Positions 51,543 through 59,235 of a stretch of 64,000 bases of DNA are shown here, piece after piece. Every line of letters begins with the position of its first letter. Positions within the stretch are counted from its first letter, which is position 1. The stretch comes from Myxococcales bacterium (GTDB taxonomy: Bacteria > Myxococcota_A > Bradymonadia > UBA7976 > UBA1532): NCBI GenBank assembly GCA_020633435.1, contig JACKDP010000009.1, forward strand, positions 62,001-126,000, read 5' to 3'. The notes below the pieces were generated by a model. That model did not search any database. It was given only the letters and a program-made list of their open reading frames with translations, and was not told the DNA's origin. The position numbers were made by a program, and so were the translations under genes.

Positions 51543-52090
51543 ATGGAGCGGGGCGAGCGAGCGCGGCAGGCGCTGGTCGCGTGGCTGATCTCGGAGGGCC
51601 CGGGTGACGGGCCGACGCCCTGGACGCTGGCCCAGGTGGCGGCCTTCGAGGCGTCCGCGGGGGCGGCGTGCAGCCCGACGCTGGCGGCCGTCCTCCAGGC
51701 CGATGGGGGCTGGCTGCGACCGCCGCCACCCGGCAGCACCCGGGCACCCTCCTCGCCGCGCCGGCCAGCGTGGCGCGGACGACCGGCGCGCCCGGCGTCC
51801 GCGTGGCCTTCGACCGGGCGCCCGACGCCGCCCTCGCCGCCGCCGTCGACGCCCGCCTGCGCCTGTGGCACGCCACGTCACCGACCTGGTGGCCTGGTCC
51901 AGGCGATGAGGTCTGGCTGCTCGCCGACACGCCAGCCCGGATCCTCGGCGGCGGCGTCGAGCTGGCGCTACGGCCGATCGCTGGCCGGCGCGGCGCCTGG
52001 CCCTGGGAGGCCGACGCGCCCCTCGCCCTCCTGGCGGCGCTGCTCACCCCGCTCGGGCCCGCCCGCATCGAGGCCCGGCTGCCCGGCTGA
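51543..52090 (+). pseudogene. Small gene split by a one-base frameshift, unknown function
   Basis: From the ATG at 51543 the frame encodes a protein-like stretch (ERGERARQALVAWLISEGPG, then PTLAAVLQADGGWLRPP). Near 51715-51745, in the C-rich run after GGCTGGCTGCGACCG, the protein-like signal moves to another frame and continues (GTLLAAPASVARTTGAPGV ... VWLLADTPARILGGGVELAL) to the stop at 52090. Joined, it would be about 183 residues. The shift equals loss of one base (or gain of two). No family recognised. It could be a sequencing error, a real mutation or programmed frameshifting. Overlaps the next leftward gene. Confidence 0.6.
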
Positions 52091-52612
52091 GGGACCCACC
52101 CGGACGAACGGCCTCCAGGGCTGCCCGGGGCCCCCGCGGCGCGCCACGTAGCTCCCCAGCGCCACGCCGCAGTCGGCGCAGTCGTCGAGGCGCAAGGTCA
52201 CGCCAACCACCCGGCGACCGTCCACGAGAAACCCCTGGATCTGCCCGAAATAATGAGGCTTTTCGATGCGAGCCTCCTCCACCCAGCGGCGGCCGTCGCG
52301 GGAGGTGAGCACCAGGGCGGTCGGCCCCGAGGACTCGACCTGCCAGTCCAGCAGCGCGACCAGCCCGTCTGGCGTGTCCACCACGCTCACCCACTGCCAC
52401 CCCTGCGTGCCCTCCGCCTCGATCTTCAGGGTGACGCGCGCGCCATCCACCCCCTCGACCGTCGGGAACAGGTGGAAGAGGTCGAGGCGGGTGTTGAAGA
52501 ACCGCAGCCCGCGCGCCTCGGCGACGAGCGTCCCGCCGGGGACGGGCGCTGCCCGCAGGGGGATGGGGACGACAGGGGGCGAGGCCAGCAGGACGAGGAG
52601 GAGGGCGAGCAT
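51968..52612 (-). CDS. Small exported protein, unknown function
   Basis: A 214-residue protein with a signal peptide (MLALLLVLLASPPVVPIPLR). Beta-rich segments follow (FFNTRLDLFHLFPTVEG, VTLKIEAEGTQGWQWVSV, VVGVTLRLDD), with a Cys pair DDCADCG near 155. It would form a single beta domain in the periplasm. The last 40 residues (from about position 175) overlap the facing frameshifted gene and read like antisense, so the true end may be near 52090 with a second frameshift. Start chosen from TAGAGT 5 nt upstream. Confidence 0.65.
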   Translation of the reverse strand: MLALLLVLLASPPVVPIPLRAAPVPGGTLVAEARGLRFFNTRLDLFHLFPTVEGVDGARVTLKIEAEGTQGWQWVSVVDTPDGLVALLDWQVESSGPTALVLTSRDGRRWVEEARIEKPHYFGQIQGFLVDGRRVVGVTLRLDDCADCGVALGSYVARRGGPGQPWRPFVRVGPSAGQPGLDAGGPERGEQRRQEGEGRVGLPGPGAAPASDRP

Positions 52613-52923
52613 GCCTGACTCTACGTCGCCACGCCCCCGCCGGAGAAGCCCAGGGAACGCCCGACCCAGCGCGAGCCTGCCGGGGGCTGATGTGTGACCA
52701 GGAAGGCCCTCAGGAGGGTGCAGCCGTGCGCTCTGGCTGCAATGCTCGGGTCGCTGCGGGCGGTCAGGCGGGGCTTTGCGGGTCGAGCGAGGGTCGTGAT
52801 CGTGGGGGCGTGGCTGCCGCGGCCCTCCCCAGGCCCCGGGCTCCCCCACGCAAGGCGCACCCCGCCCAAGGCGCCCCTCGCGCACCCGGCCCATCCTGCT
52901 TCTGTGCGGTCGACCGCCTCGCG
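52613..52923. other. Gene-free stretch of about 310 nt
   Basis: It holds the small protein's promoter at its left end. The rest is GC-rich without a codon pattern I trust and without a convincing repeat or hairpin. Antisense-like open frames cross it but have Arg/Pro-rich composition. Confidence 0.6.
52618..52623 (-). promoter_or_regulatory. -10 box 5 nt before the start of the small exported protein
   Basis: TAGAGT read leftward, followed by 5 nt and the ATG at 52612. No -35 evident. Confidence 0.4.
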
Positions 52924-53859
52924 CTACCCCGGCCCATCCCTCGCCGCCGCCCGCCGCGCGAAGAGCGGCGGCAGCGTGTGCGGCGGCCACGGGATCATCG
53001 GCTGCGTCCGGTCGGCGTGCCACCGCTGGAAGGCCCGCGAGGCGGCCGTGTACGCCTCCCGCGTCGCCGCGTGCGCCTCGTGCCACCGCTCGGCGTGCTC
53101 GGGCGGGCCATGCACGACCGGCCTCGGGCTGCGCGTCCGCTCCGCCGGCCGGCTGAGCGGGTCGATCCGCCGCGCGGCCTCTGGGTCGGGCACCGGCAGG
53201 CCCCGCTTCTTCCTCCGCGGCCGGTGCTCGGCGGCCACGTCGTCGGCCAGGTCCCACAGCAGGCGCCGGTACCCGGCCGGCGTCAGGTCGCCCAGCCCCG
53301 GCAGCCGGTCGAGCCGCACGGCCAGGCGCTCCTCCCGGCCGCCCTCGTGCCGAAAGGTGCCCACGATGCGCTCGCCCAGCAGCAGGCCGCGGTTGGCGCA
53401 GGCGTGCACGTCGTCGACGGGGTGGCGCACGATGAGCTGCGCCGTGCCCTGGCCCATCACGTAGCGCAGCCGCTGGACGGCGTGCTCCAGCGTCGTGATC
53501 TGGGTGAACCGCGCCCGCGTGAACAAGGGGCCCGTCCGGTCGAGCAGCTTGTTGATGCGCCGGGCGATCTCGCGGTGGGTCCACTCCAGGAAGCTGCTGG
53601 CGTCGACGAGGTCGGGGGTGCCGAGCAGCCAGTGCACATGGTTGGAGAGGAAGTAGTAGCCGTACACATCGACGTTGGGGAACTTGCGCTGGGCGCGGGC
53701 GAGGACGCCGTTGAGGATGTCGACGCTGCGGCGGGTGGGGACGAAGGCGAACCGGTCGTCGACGACCTTGGAGACGACCTCCTGGACGGTGACAAGGCAG
53801 CCGAGCCGGGGGCTGAGGGCCTGGAACTCGGGCAGCTCGGTGCGCAGCAAGGTGGGCAT
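52924..53859 (-). CDS. RAYT-type (REP-associated, Y1) transposase
   Basis: A 311-residue HUH-type nuclease. The N-terminal region shows VDVYGYYFLSNHVHWLLG (the HUH pair, about 70-85), preceded by a basic helix, and the Tyr-bearing helix (LRYVMGQGTAQLIVRH, about 135). This is the TnpA_REP/RAYT type, cleaving single-stranded DNA near short palindromes. The C-terminal 130 residues are Arg/Pro-rich, longer than usual. GGAGG lies 7 nt before the ATG. No flanking IS ends or REP palindromes are evident, so it is a domesticated or single-copy gene. The 140-nt gap upstream has A-rich runs. Confidence 0.82.
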   Translation of the reverse strand: MPTLLRTELPEFQALSPRLGCLVTVQEVVSKVVDDRFAFVPTRRSVDILNGVLARAQRKFPNVDVYGYYFLSNHVHWLLGTPDLVDASSFLEWTHREIARRINKLLDRTGPLFTRARFTQITTLEHAVQRLRYVMGQGTAQLIVRHPVDDVHACANRGLLLGERIVGTFRHEGGREERLAVRLDRLPGLGDLTPAGYRRLLWDLADDVAAEHRPRRKKRGLPVPDPEAARRIDPLSRPAERTRSPRPVVHGPPEHAERWHEAHAATREAYTAASRAFQRWHADRTQPMIPWPPHTLPPLFARRAAARDGPG

Positions 53860-53961
53860 GGGGGGGCCTCCAGCGTGGGTGCTCTCCTTCCTTTCGGTCA
53901 GTCGCGGCGGGTGTCGCAGAAAAACTGAAAAAACTTCGCCCTCTGGCCCCTCGACCGCCCA

Positions 53962-53991
53962 TTGACGCGGCGCCCCCGGGTGCGCTACCCC
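53962..53991 (+). promoter_or_regulatory. Leaderless-type promoter of the spermidine-synthase-like gene
   Basis: TTGACG, 18 nt, TACCCC, 7 nt, ATG at 53999. Confidence 0.55.
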
Positions 53992-53998
53992 CCGCGCC

Positions 53999-54691
53999 AT
54001 GCTGAGCTGGGAACTCCTCGACAGCGGCCGCGTGCCCGAGTCCAACAACGTGATGGCCCTCATGCGGCGCGGCCACGAGCTGGTCATCCGCGTCGACGAC
54101 CGGGAGCTCATGGGCAACCGCGCCCACGGCTCGGAGGACGCCCTCTCGGACCTGGCCTGCGACCACCTCCTGCCCGCCTGCCCGGACGCCCGCGTCCTCA
54201 TCGGCGGCCTGGGCATGGGCTTCACCCTGGCCGCCGCCCTGCGCCGCCTCGGCCCCGGCGCCCACGTCGAGGTGGCCGAGATGGTGCCCGTCGTCGTGAA
54301 GTGGAACCGCGGCATCGTGGGCGACGTCGCCGGCCGCCCCCTCGATGACCCCCGCGCCCACGTCTACGAGGGCGACGTGGCGGACCGCATCCGCGTGCCG
54401 CCGGCCCCCTGGGACGCCATCCTGCTCGACGTCGACAACGGCCCCATCGCCCTGACCCGCGAGGGGAACGGCTGGCTCTACACCTGGCAGGGCCTGCAGG
54501 CCGCCTTCGACGCCCTGCGCCCCGGCGGCGTGCTCGGCGTCTGGTCCGCCGCTGACGAGCCCGCGTTCACCCGCCGCATGGACCGCGCCGGCTTCGACAC
54601 GACGCCCGTCTACGTCCGCTCCCGGGGGAAGAAGGGCGGCCGCCGCCACACGGTCTGGATCGGCATCCGCCGGGCCGAGCGCCGCCGCTAG
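53999..54691 (+). CDS. Spermidine-synthase-like methyltransferase-fold protein
   Basis: A 230-residue protein. The Rossmann core shows VLIGGLGMGFTLAAALRRLG (motif I, about 66-85), VEVAEMVPVVVKWNR (strand 2 acid), and WDAILLDVDNGP (strand 4) as in spermidine-synthase-type enzymes. The N-terminal sheet of polyamine synthases is replaced by a 60-residue segment ending DDRELMGNRAHGSEDALS. It may make a different alkylated product or act on a non-polyamine substrate. It faces the homocysteine methyltransferase/MTHFR gene and shares a CTAG with its stop. Confidence 0.8.
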   Translation: MLSWELLDSGRVPESNNVMALMRRGHELVIRVDDRELMGNRAHGSEDALSDLACDHLLPACPDARVLIGGLGMGFTLAAALRRLGPGAHVEVAEMVPVVVKWNRGIVGDVAGRPLDDPRAHVYEGDVADRIRVPPAPWDAILLDVDNGPIALTREGNGWLYTWQGLQAAFDALRPGGVLGVWSAADEPAFTRRMDRAGFDTTPVYVRSRGKKGGRRHTVWIGIRRAERRR

Positions 54692-56520
54692 ACGTAGCCC
54701 GCCAGGACCTCCATCGCGACCTTGTAGCGCCCGAACGGCGGCATGATGTAGGCGCCCTGCACCCGGTGCCGCACGCTCTCCAGGGCCTCCCGCGCGATGC
54801 GGATGCCTTCGGCCTGCCCCTCGCCCCGCGCGTCGGCGTCCTGCATCCGCGCCAGGATGTACGGCGGGATCTGCATCCCCGGCACATTCTCGTGCAAGAA
54901 CAAGGCGTTGCGGTGGCTGGCCAGCGGGCAGAGGCCCACCATGACCGGCAGGCCCAGGTGCGCCGTGTCGTCCAGGAATCGCTCGAAGACCCGGGGGTCG
55001 TAGACCGGCTGCGTCATCACCAGGTGGGCGCCGGCCGCCTTCTTCATCTCGAGCCGGTGGATCTCCCGATCCCGGTCCACCGCCGCCGGCTCCGCCCCCG
55101 TCGCGCTCACGAAGGAGGTCGGCGCGTCCGTCGGCCGCCCGGCCGGATCGACGCCGCGGTTGAAGCCGGTGATGACGTTCAGGAGGCCGACGCTGTCGAC
55201 GTCGTAGACCCCCGTCGCGTGCGGGTACGGGCCCATCTTCGGGGGGTCGCCCGTGATGACGACCAGGTTGCGCAGCCCCAGGACGTGCGCGCCGAGCAGG
55301 TGGCTCTGCAGGCCCAGGAAGTTGCGGTCGCGGCAGCAGACGTGCAGCAGCGGCGACAGGCCGGTGGCCCGCTGGACCTCCACCGCCATCGCCAGGTTGC
55401 TCATGTTCAGGCTGGCCCGCGGGCCGTCGGCGATGTTGATGGTGGTGACGCCGAAGTCGCGCAGCGCCTGGGCCGCCTCGATCTTCTTCGCGAGATCCAG
55501 CCCCGCCGGCGGGTTGACCTCCACGCTCGTCACGAACCGGCCGGCCGCGAGGGCCGCCGCGAAGTCGCTGCGCTCGGCCAGCGGCACCTCGGGGCCGCCC
55601 GCGGGCGTCTCGCCGGGCTCGATGCGCGGCCCCGGCGGGGCCTCGACGCCCCCGCCGAGCATCCGCGTGGCGTTCGCCATCCGCCGGATGTGCTCGGGGC
55701 CCGTGCCGCAGCAGCCGCCCAGCACCTTCACGCCCGCCTTGAGCAATCTGCGCCCAAACACCCCGAAATACTCGGGATTGGCGACGTAGATCACCCGCCC
55801 GTCCACCACCTGCGGCAGCCCGGCGTTGGCCTGGGCCATCACGGGCTTGCCCAGGCCGACCATCGGCGTCGTCACCCGGTACAGCAGGTCCGGGCCCCCG
55901 CCGCAGTTCGAGCCGATGACGTCGGCCCCGGCCGCGATGAGCCGCCGCCCCACCTGCTCCGGGCTGTGCCGCTGCAGGCTCAGGCCATCGGGCTGGAACG
56001 TGAAGAGCGCGACCACCGGCACCGCCGCCCGCGTGCGCGCCAGCTCGATGGCCGTCTCGAGCTCCTGCAGCACCGGGAACGTCTCCAGCACCAGCGCGTC
56101 GACGCCGGCCGCGACCAGCGCGTCGATCTGCTCGGCCAGCGCGTCGCGCGCCGCGCGGCCCGCCGGGCCCGCCAGGTCTTCCAGCCGCGTCCCCGTCGGG
56201 CCCACGCTGCCGACCACGTACGCGCGGCCGCCCGCCGCCTCCCGCGCGAGCCGCACGCCGGCGGCGTTGATGACCTGCACCTTGTCCGCCAGCCCGTGGT
56301 GGGCCAGCTTCACGCGGTTGGCCGCGAACGTGTTGGTCGTCAGCGCCCGCGCGCCGGCCTGCAGGTACTCCTCGTGGATGCGCCGCACCAGGCCCGGCTG
56401 CTCGAGGGAGACCGCCTCGAAGCACTGGGTCAGGAAGACGCCGCGCTCGTACAGCAGCGAGCCGATGGCGCCATCGAAGAGGAGGCCGCCGGCCTGGGCG
56501 GTTTCGAGGAAAGGCTTCAC
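54688..56520 (-). CDS. Bifunctional homocysteine S-methyltransferase / methylenetetrahydrofolate reductase
   Basis: A 610-residue two-domain enzyme. The N-terminal half (about 1-290) is a zinc homocysteine methyltransferase: LLFDGAIGSLLYERG at the start and the Cys ligands GSNCGGGP (about 205) and LGGCCGTGPEHI (about 280). The C-terminal half (about 320-610) is a MTHFR barrel: VTSVEVNPPAG, VVITGDPPKMGPYP, MTQPVYDP. This order matches bacterial YitJ-type fusions that make methionine without cobalamin. A TATGCT box lies 9 nt before the GTG at 56520. The downstream gene is convergent. Confidence 0.93.
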   Translation of the reverse strand: MKPFLETAQAGGLLFDGAIGSLLYERGVFLTQCFEAVSLEQPGLVRRIHEEYLQAGARALTTNTFAANRVKLAHHGLADKVQVINAAGVRLAREAAGGRAYVVGSVGPTGTRLEDLAGPAGRAARDALAEQIDALVAAGVDALVLETFPVLQELETAIELARTRAAVPVVALFTFQPDGLSLQRHSPEQVGRRLIAAGADVIGSNCGGGPDLLYRVTTPMVGLGKPVMAQANAGLPQVVDGRVIYVANPEYFGVFGRRLLKAGVKVLGGCCGTGPEHIRRMANATRMLGGGVEAPPGPRIEPGETPAGGPEVPLAERSDFAAALAAGRFVTSVEVNPPAGLDLAKKIEAAQALRDFGVTTINIADGPRASLNMSNLAMAVEVQRATGLSPLLHVCCRDRNFLGLQSHLLGAHVLGLRNLVVITGDPPKMGPYPHATGVYDVDSVGLLNVITGFNRGVDPAGRPTDAPTSFVSATGAEPAAVDRDREIHRLEMKKAAGAHLVMTQPVYDPRVFERFLDDTAHLGLPVMVGLCPLASHRNALFLHENVPGMQIPPYILARMQDADARGEGQAEGIRIAREALESVRHRVQGAYIMPPFGRYKVAMEVLAGYV

Positions 56521-56529
56521 GGGTCGCGC

Positions 56530-56535
56530 AGCATA
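56530..56535 (-). promoter_or_regulatory. -10 box of the homocysteine methyltransferase/MTHFR gene
   Basis: TATGCT read leftward, 9 nt before the GTG at 56520. The -35 is weak (TTCGGG at 18 nt). Confidence 0.4.
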
Positions 56536-56596
56536 CTGCAACGGCGACCGCGACCCGAACAGGAACGGTGACTTCCCCGCAACTTCTCGAGATCGT

Positions 56597-57340
56597 TCAT
56601 GGTTCTCCCTGGTCGAACCGGGGGAACAGCGGCCCGGCGAGGGGCGCGCCCGGGCGAGGCCGCAGCCGCCAGGTGAACGGACTGGCCGCCCGCGCCGGCT
56701 GCCACGTCGCCGCCGGCGTGACCCAGGTGGTCGACAGGGCCCGCCGGTGGGCCGCCGTGGAGTTGGCCTCCGACATATGCCAGACGCGCACGTCGTGGGC
56801 GATGGCGTCGCCCGCCCGGACGGGGACCGGCACCGCCACCCGGCCCTCCACGTCCATGGGCGGCAGGTCGCTGGCCGGGCCACCGCCCGCAGCGAACTCG
56901 GCGGGGCGGCGGTCGCCGAGCCGGTGGGTGCCCGGGATGTACCAGAGGCACCCCGCGGCCTCGTCGGCGTCGTCGAAGCAGAGCCAGAGCGTCAGCGCGC
57001 GCGGGGCGTCCAGCGGCAGGTAGCTGTGGTCCTGGTGCCACTGGATGCGCTCGCCCTGGCCCGGCGGCTTCCACACCAGGCCGTCCTGGAAGAAGACCAC
57101 GCTGGGCTCGGCCAGCACCTCGGCCACCACCCGCGCCAGGCGGCCGCCACGGACGAGGGCGCCCAGGCTCGGCGCAGACTGCCAGATGTTATGCCCCAAC
57201 CGCCCGTAATGATTGGTGATCGCCACCGACGCCTGCAGCGCGTCCAGATCGGCCCGGGCGGCCTCGACGTCGCTCGCGTCCAGGAGGCCGGGCAGGTGGA
57301 CGAAGCCGTCGCGGGCGAGCGCCGCGGCCCGATCCGTCAC
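56597..57340 (-). CDS. Phytanoyl-CoA dioxygenase-family (Fe/2-oxoglutarate) protein
   Basis: A 247-residue cupin-fold oxygenase. The iron ligands are WHQDHSYLPL (His-x-Asp, about 105) and the distal His in RVWHMSEANS (about 188), followed by the Arg that would hold 2-oxoglutarate (AAHRRALSTTW). The family hydroxylates acyl-CoAs, sterols or secondary metabolites; the substrate here is unknown. The GTG at 57340 overlaps the stop of the kelch-like gene (GTGA); the open frame continues upstream only as the antisense of low-complexity DNA. Confidence 0.88.
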   Translation of the reverse strand: MTDRAAALARDGFVHLPGLLDASDVEAARADLDALQASVAITNHYGRLGHNIWQSAPSLGALVRGGRLARVVAEVLAEPSVVFFQDGLVWKPPGQGERIQWHQDHSYLPLDAPRALTLWLCFDDADEAAGCLWYIPGTHRLGDRRPAEFAAGGGPASDLPPMDVEGRVAVPVPVRAGDAIAHDVRVWHMSEANSTAAHRRALSTTWVTPAATWQPARAASPFTWRLRPRPGAPLAGPLFPRFDQGEP

Positions 57341-59169
57341 AGGCCCAGGTCTCCCTCGGCGGCTGCGGCGTCCTCGGGCCCGGCGTCGTCGGCGGCGAAG
57401 GCCGCCGGGCACGGATCCTCAGCCACCGGCGGCGTGTAGAACTCCGCCCGGTTGGTCAGGGCCAGGCTGTCCACGAACGACGCGTTGCCGGCCTCGTCGA
57501 TGACGACCTGCTCCGGCGCCACGCCGCCCGCGATCAGCACCCGCCCCTCCGGCAGCTCCGCCGCGATGTGGCCGAACCGGCGCCGCGCCATGGACGGCCC
57601 CACGCTGATGGACCCGGCCGGCTCGGCGTCGTCGTAGAACAGCAGGTCGTCCCCGGCCACGAACGACGTCGGCTTGCCGAAGCTGCCCCAGCCGCCCGTG
57701 ATCATGACCCGCGCCCCCGAGGCCGCCGCGCGGTGGAGCACGCGGCGCACGCCCGCCTGGGCCGAGTCGGGCACGGCGATGGGCGTGATCTCCGCGCTGG
57801 CGGCGGCGACGTCCACGGCGATGACGAACGCGTTGGGCGCGCACTGGCCGCCCGGATCGGGGTTGTGGAGCAGGTCGCGCCCGCGGATGACGAGGCCCCC
57901 GATCACCAGCACCCGCGCCCGGCCCGCCGCGTCCGGGGCCAGCAGCGTCGCCGTGTGGTAGGCGGTGGCGTACCAGTCCCGGCAGGCGTCATCGCAGGTG
58001 GGCGCCCCCGGGATCTGCAGCGGCGTGGCCGCGAACACGGGATCGAGGGTGACGAGGTAGCCCGGCGTCTGGCCACATGAGGCGACGTCGGCGCCCCACA
58101 CCAGGAAGGCGTCGGCGCCCAGCGGCGTGACCGTCGGCCCGAGCAGCGGGGCCGGGAGCGTGTGGCGGGCCACCGTGCCGGCCGCGAAGACCTCGGCCGC
58201 CGCGCTCGCCGCCGGCCCCTCTCCCAGGCCCCCCGCCCGCAGGACGCGGCCATCCCGCGCCCGGCCGATGCCCGCCAGGACCCGCGGCACCAGGCCCTGG
58301 CCATCCGCGGTCGTCACCGGCGCCACGGCCCCCGTCGTCGCGTCGAAGAAGGCCGCCCCCGGCTCGCCCGCCAGCGGCTCCGTGGGCACCAGCGGCCCCT
58401 GCGCGAAGGACTCCTGCGGCAGCGCCGGCGGCGTCTCCAGGCTCAGGCTCGGCGCGCCCCCGATGAGCAGCAGCCCGAGGCGCGTGTCGACCTGCCAGGG
58501 GGCCGCCTCCAGCCCGACGCGGCCCTGATCGAGCGCGCGGTGGGTGATGGGCCGGCTGCGCTCGACCCCGGGCCAGAACAGCGTCTCCCGCCAGTCGAAC
58601 AGGCTCCAGGCCTGCCCGTCGTCGGCGCGGGCCTGCAGGCGCTCGTCCAGGACCTCGCCCGCCCCGCCCGCCACCAGGATCTGCTCCTGCCCCGGCAGCC
58701 CCACCGCCGTCCCGAAGGCCAGCGACCGCGGCAGCGCCGCGAAGACGTCGTAGGCGGGGCCGAAGCCCGTGCCGGCGCACGTCAGGCTGCCACCCCGCCG
58801 GAAGTGGGCCACCAGCGTCCGCTTGCGGCTGTCCGGGATCTCGTCGACGGCCGGCCGCGCCTCGTAGCGCCCCGCCGGCCCCTCGCAGCCCACCAGGCGC
58901 AGATCGGCCACGCCGACGGGCACGCGCTCCAGCAGCGCGCCGTTGCCCCCGTCCCGCGGGATCTCGTCCAGCGTCTGCCACTCCCCCGCCACGTCGCGCA
59001 TCTGCACGATCACGCGATCCACCTCCGGGGGCAGGCCCCGGGTGGGCCCCTCGCCGCAGCCCGTGACCGTCTGGGCCGCGGTGCTGAAAGCTACCCGCAC
59101 CGGTGGAGGTCCTGCCTCGCAAGCCAGCAGAAACACGGCGGAAATGGCGGCGATGCCGGGTTTGTTCAT
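57337..59169 (-). CDS. Kelch-like-propeller lipoprotein
   Basis: A 610-residue lipoprotein with lipobox FLLAC. The body carries kelch/galactose-oxidase-like motifs (LVAGGAGEVLDERL, LLLIGGAPSL, RAGGLGEGPAAS, VLVIGGLVIRGR, MITGGWGSFGKPTS, VLIAGGVAPEQVV), six or seven blades with Gly-Gly turns. Several cysteines are spread through the first 100 residues. It should be an anchored surface beta-propeller of unknown ligand. Its stop codon overlaps the phytanoyl-CoA dioxygenase start, an unusual pairing of a surface propeller with a cytoplasmic oxygenase. Confidence 0.82.
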   Translation of the reverse strand: MNKPGIAAISAVFLLACEAGPPPVRVAFSTAAQTVTGCGEGPTRGLPPEVDRVIVQMRDVAGEWQTLDEIPRDGGNGALLERVPVGVADLRLVGCEGPAGRYEARPAVDEIPDSRKRTLVAHFRRGGSLTCAGTGFGPAYDVFAALPRSLAFGTAVGLPGQEQILVAGGAGEVLDERLQARADDGQAWSLFDWRETLFWPGVERSRPITHRALDQGRVGLEAAPWQVDTRLGLLLIGGAPSLSLETPPALPQESFAQGPLVPTEPLAGEPGAAFFDATTGAVAPVTTADGQGLVPRVLAGIGRARDGRVLRAGGLGEGPAASAAAEVFAAGTVARHTLPAPLLGPTVTPLGADAFLVWGADVASCGQTPGYLVTLDPVFAATPLQIPGAPTCDDACRDWYATAYHTATLLAPDAAGRARVLVIGGLVIRGRDLLHNPDPGGQCAPNAFVIAVDVAAASAEITPIAVPDSAQAGVRRVLHRAAASGARVMITGGWGSFGKPTSFVAGDDLLFYDDAEPAGSISVGPSMARRRFGHIAAELPEGRVLIAGGVAPEQVVIDEAGNASFVDSLALTNRAEFYTPPVAEDPCPAAFAADDAGPEDAAAAEGDLGL

Positions 59170-59197
59170 TGACGCCCCCCAGGGGTTCTGCTACCAC
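59169..59197 (+). promoter_or_regulatory. Promoter of the acyl-CoA operon
   Basis: TTGACG, 17 nt, TACCAC (preceded by TGC). Transcription starts near 59204, giving a 32-nt leader with AAGGA before the ATG at 59236. The -35 overlaps the first codon of the divergent kelch-like gene. Confidence 0.6.
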
Positions 59198-59235
59198 CGC
59201 GGCGCGCACGGTTCGATGGCGGAAGGATACACGAG

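Noticed and set aside
52613..52923. Possible small gene or REP element in the gap beside the RAYT gene
   Set aside because: No stable palindrome, no repeated unit and no protein-like frame seen.
56521..56596. A SAM or cobalamin riboswitch before the homocysteine methyltransferase/MTHFR gene
   Set aside because: The gap is only 76 nt, the promoter box is 9 nt from the start, and no riboswitch core is visible.
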